Source: an uncultured Leptotrichia sp. | Lineage (GTDB): Bacteria > Fusobacteriota > Fusobacteriia > Fusobacteriales > Leptotrichiaceae | Length of the DNA stretch: 5,845 nucleotides | Direction of reading: 5' to 3' | Assembly (NCBI GenBank): GCA_938017765.1 | Contig: CALIJH010000115.1 | Location: 1-5,845 of the forward strand | Shown here: positions 5,617 through 5,845 of the stretch, in pieces | Layout: each line of letters opens with the position of its first letter | How positions within the stretch are numbered: position 1 is the stretch's first letter | The notes under the pieces: generated by a model | Told to the model about the DNA's origin: nothing | Databases searched by the model: none | Seen by the model: the letters and a program-made list of their open reading frames with translations, nothing else | Translations under genes and position numbers: made by a program

Positions 5617-5650
5617 ATGTTATTATAACATATTTTATAAAAAATTAACA
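5617..5650 (-). promoter_or_regulatory. Toxin promoter with a palindrome over the -10
   Basis: Read on the - strand, TATAAT (5627-5622) is followed by a start near 5615, giving a leader of about 35 nt. The hexamer 17 bp upstream (5650-5645, TGTTAA) is a poor -35, so this promoter looks weaker than that of the small RNA. A perfect 7-1-7 palindrome, ATGTTAT-T-ATAACAT (5617-5631), covers the -10 and could be an operator, although AT-rich palindromes also arise by chance. Confidence 0.5.
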
Positions 5651-5689
5651 CGTAATTAATTATAAAGATAAAAAAATAATAATTTAGAC

Positions 5690-5719
5690 TGGACTTATCA
5701 GTATATTTTTTAGTATAAT
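5690..5719 (+). promoter_or_regulatory. Probable glyA promoter
   Basis: TGGACT (5690-5695, 4 of 6 to TTGACA), an 18-bp spacer and perfect TATAAT (5714-5719). Transcription would start near 5726, leaving a leader of only about 25 nt. That is too short for a riboswitch. It lies back to back with the toxin promoter. Confidence 0.55.
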
Positions 5720-5750
5720 AAAAATAAATAATAAATATGGGAGGTCATAA

Positions 5751-5845
5751 ATGAGCTATATAGAAAAATTTGATAAAGAAATTTACAATGCAATAATCGA
5801 GGAAGAAAAAAGACAGGAAGAAGGAATAGAACTGATAGCTTCCGA
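5751..5845 (+). CDS. glyA: Serine hydroxymethyltransferase, N-terminus (3' end outside window)
   Basis: The first 31 codons and two further bases are visible. SHMT is a PLP enzyme that interconverts serine and glycine and charges tetrahydrofolate with one-carbon units in the cytoplasm. The visible part starts MSYIEKFDKEIYNAI and contains EEEKRQEEGIELIAS, running into a codon beginning GA. This matches the conserved SHMT N-terminal signature E..RQ...IELIASEN. GGGAGG (5739-5744) lies 6 nt before the ATG, fixing the start. The PLP lysine and the rest of the enzyme (normally about 410 residues) are beyond the window. No glycine riboswitch is visible upstream. Confidence 0.9.
   Translation, partial: MSYIEKFDKEIYNAIIEEEKRQEEGIELIAS

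Noticed and set aside
5650..5750. Glycine riboswitch ahead of glyA
   Set aside because: The likely transcribed leader is only about 25 nt, and the whole gap is AT-rich without the conserved G-rich aptamer elements.

Overview
The window is a strongly AT-rich, low-GC bacterial chromosomal segment. Nearly all genes lie on the + strand, with AGA as the favoured Arg codon and NNA/NNT-biased third positions. Gene content and protein style suggest a fermentative Fusobacteria-like organism, possibly of the Leptotrichia group. This is an impression from the sequences, not a phylogenetic result, and a low-GC Firmicute cannot be excluded.

Layout: (1) 1-1385, the 3' half of polA (DNA polymerase I), open at the left edge. 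(2) 1386-1685, a 300-base AT-rich gap with a 2 x 16 bp tandem repeat and a C-free leader. (3) 1686-2757, azlC-azlD, overlapping genes for a two-component branched-chain amino acid exporter. (4) 2800-4494, treC, trehalose-6-phosphate hydrolase, with a possible promoter of its own inside the end of azlD. (5) 4614-5375, a short CinA (MoCF and KH-like regions only). Its conserved N-terminus can only be reached from an apparent ATA start codon. (6) 5386-5630, a compact convergent module described below. (7) 5751-5845, the first 31 codons of glyA (serine hydroxymethyltransferase), leaving the window on the right.

The most interesting region lies between cinA and glyA and looks like a type I toxin-antitoxin locus with the fst/par architecture. 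On the - strand, a 32-residue hydrophobic peptide with a charged tail (5580-5482) has a perfect Shine-Dalgarno and a TATAAT -10 box. On the + strand, a near-consensus promoter (TTGAAA, 17 bp, TATAAT) would drive a noncoding RNA of about 54 nt. The two transcripts converge on one 11-bp bidirectional terminator. The small RNA carries a 16-nt element (5427-5442) that recurs at 14/16 identity across the toxin start codon (5570-5585). Because the two RNAs are transcribed in opposite directions, this makes the small RNA an antisense to the toxin translation start.

The remaining genes are housekeeping or metabolic and show no obvious shared pathway. azlC and azlD are clearly one unit. treC lacks its usual PTS transporter and TreR neighbours here. 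cinA and glyA appear to be transcribed separately, on either side of the toxin module.
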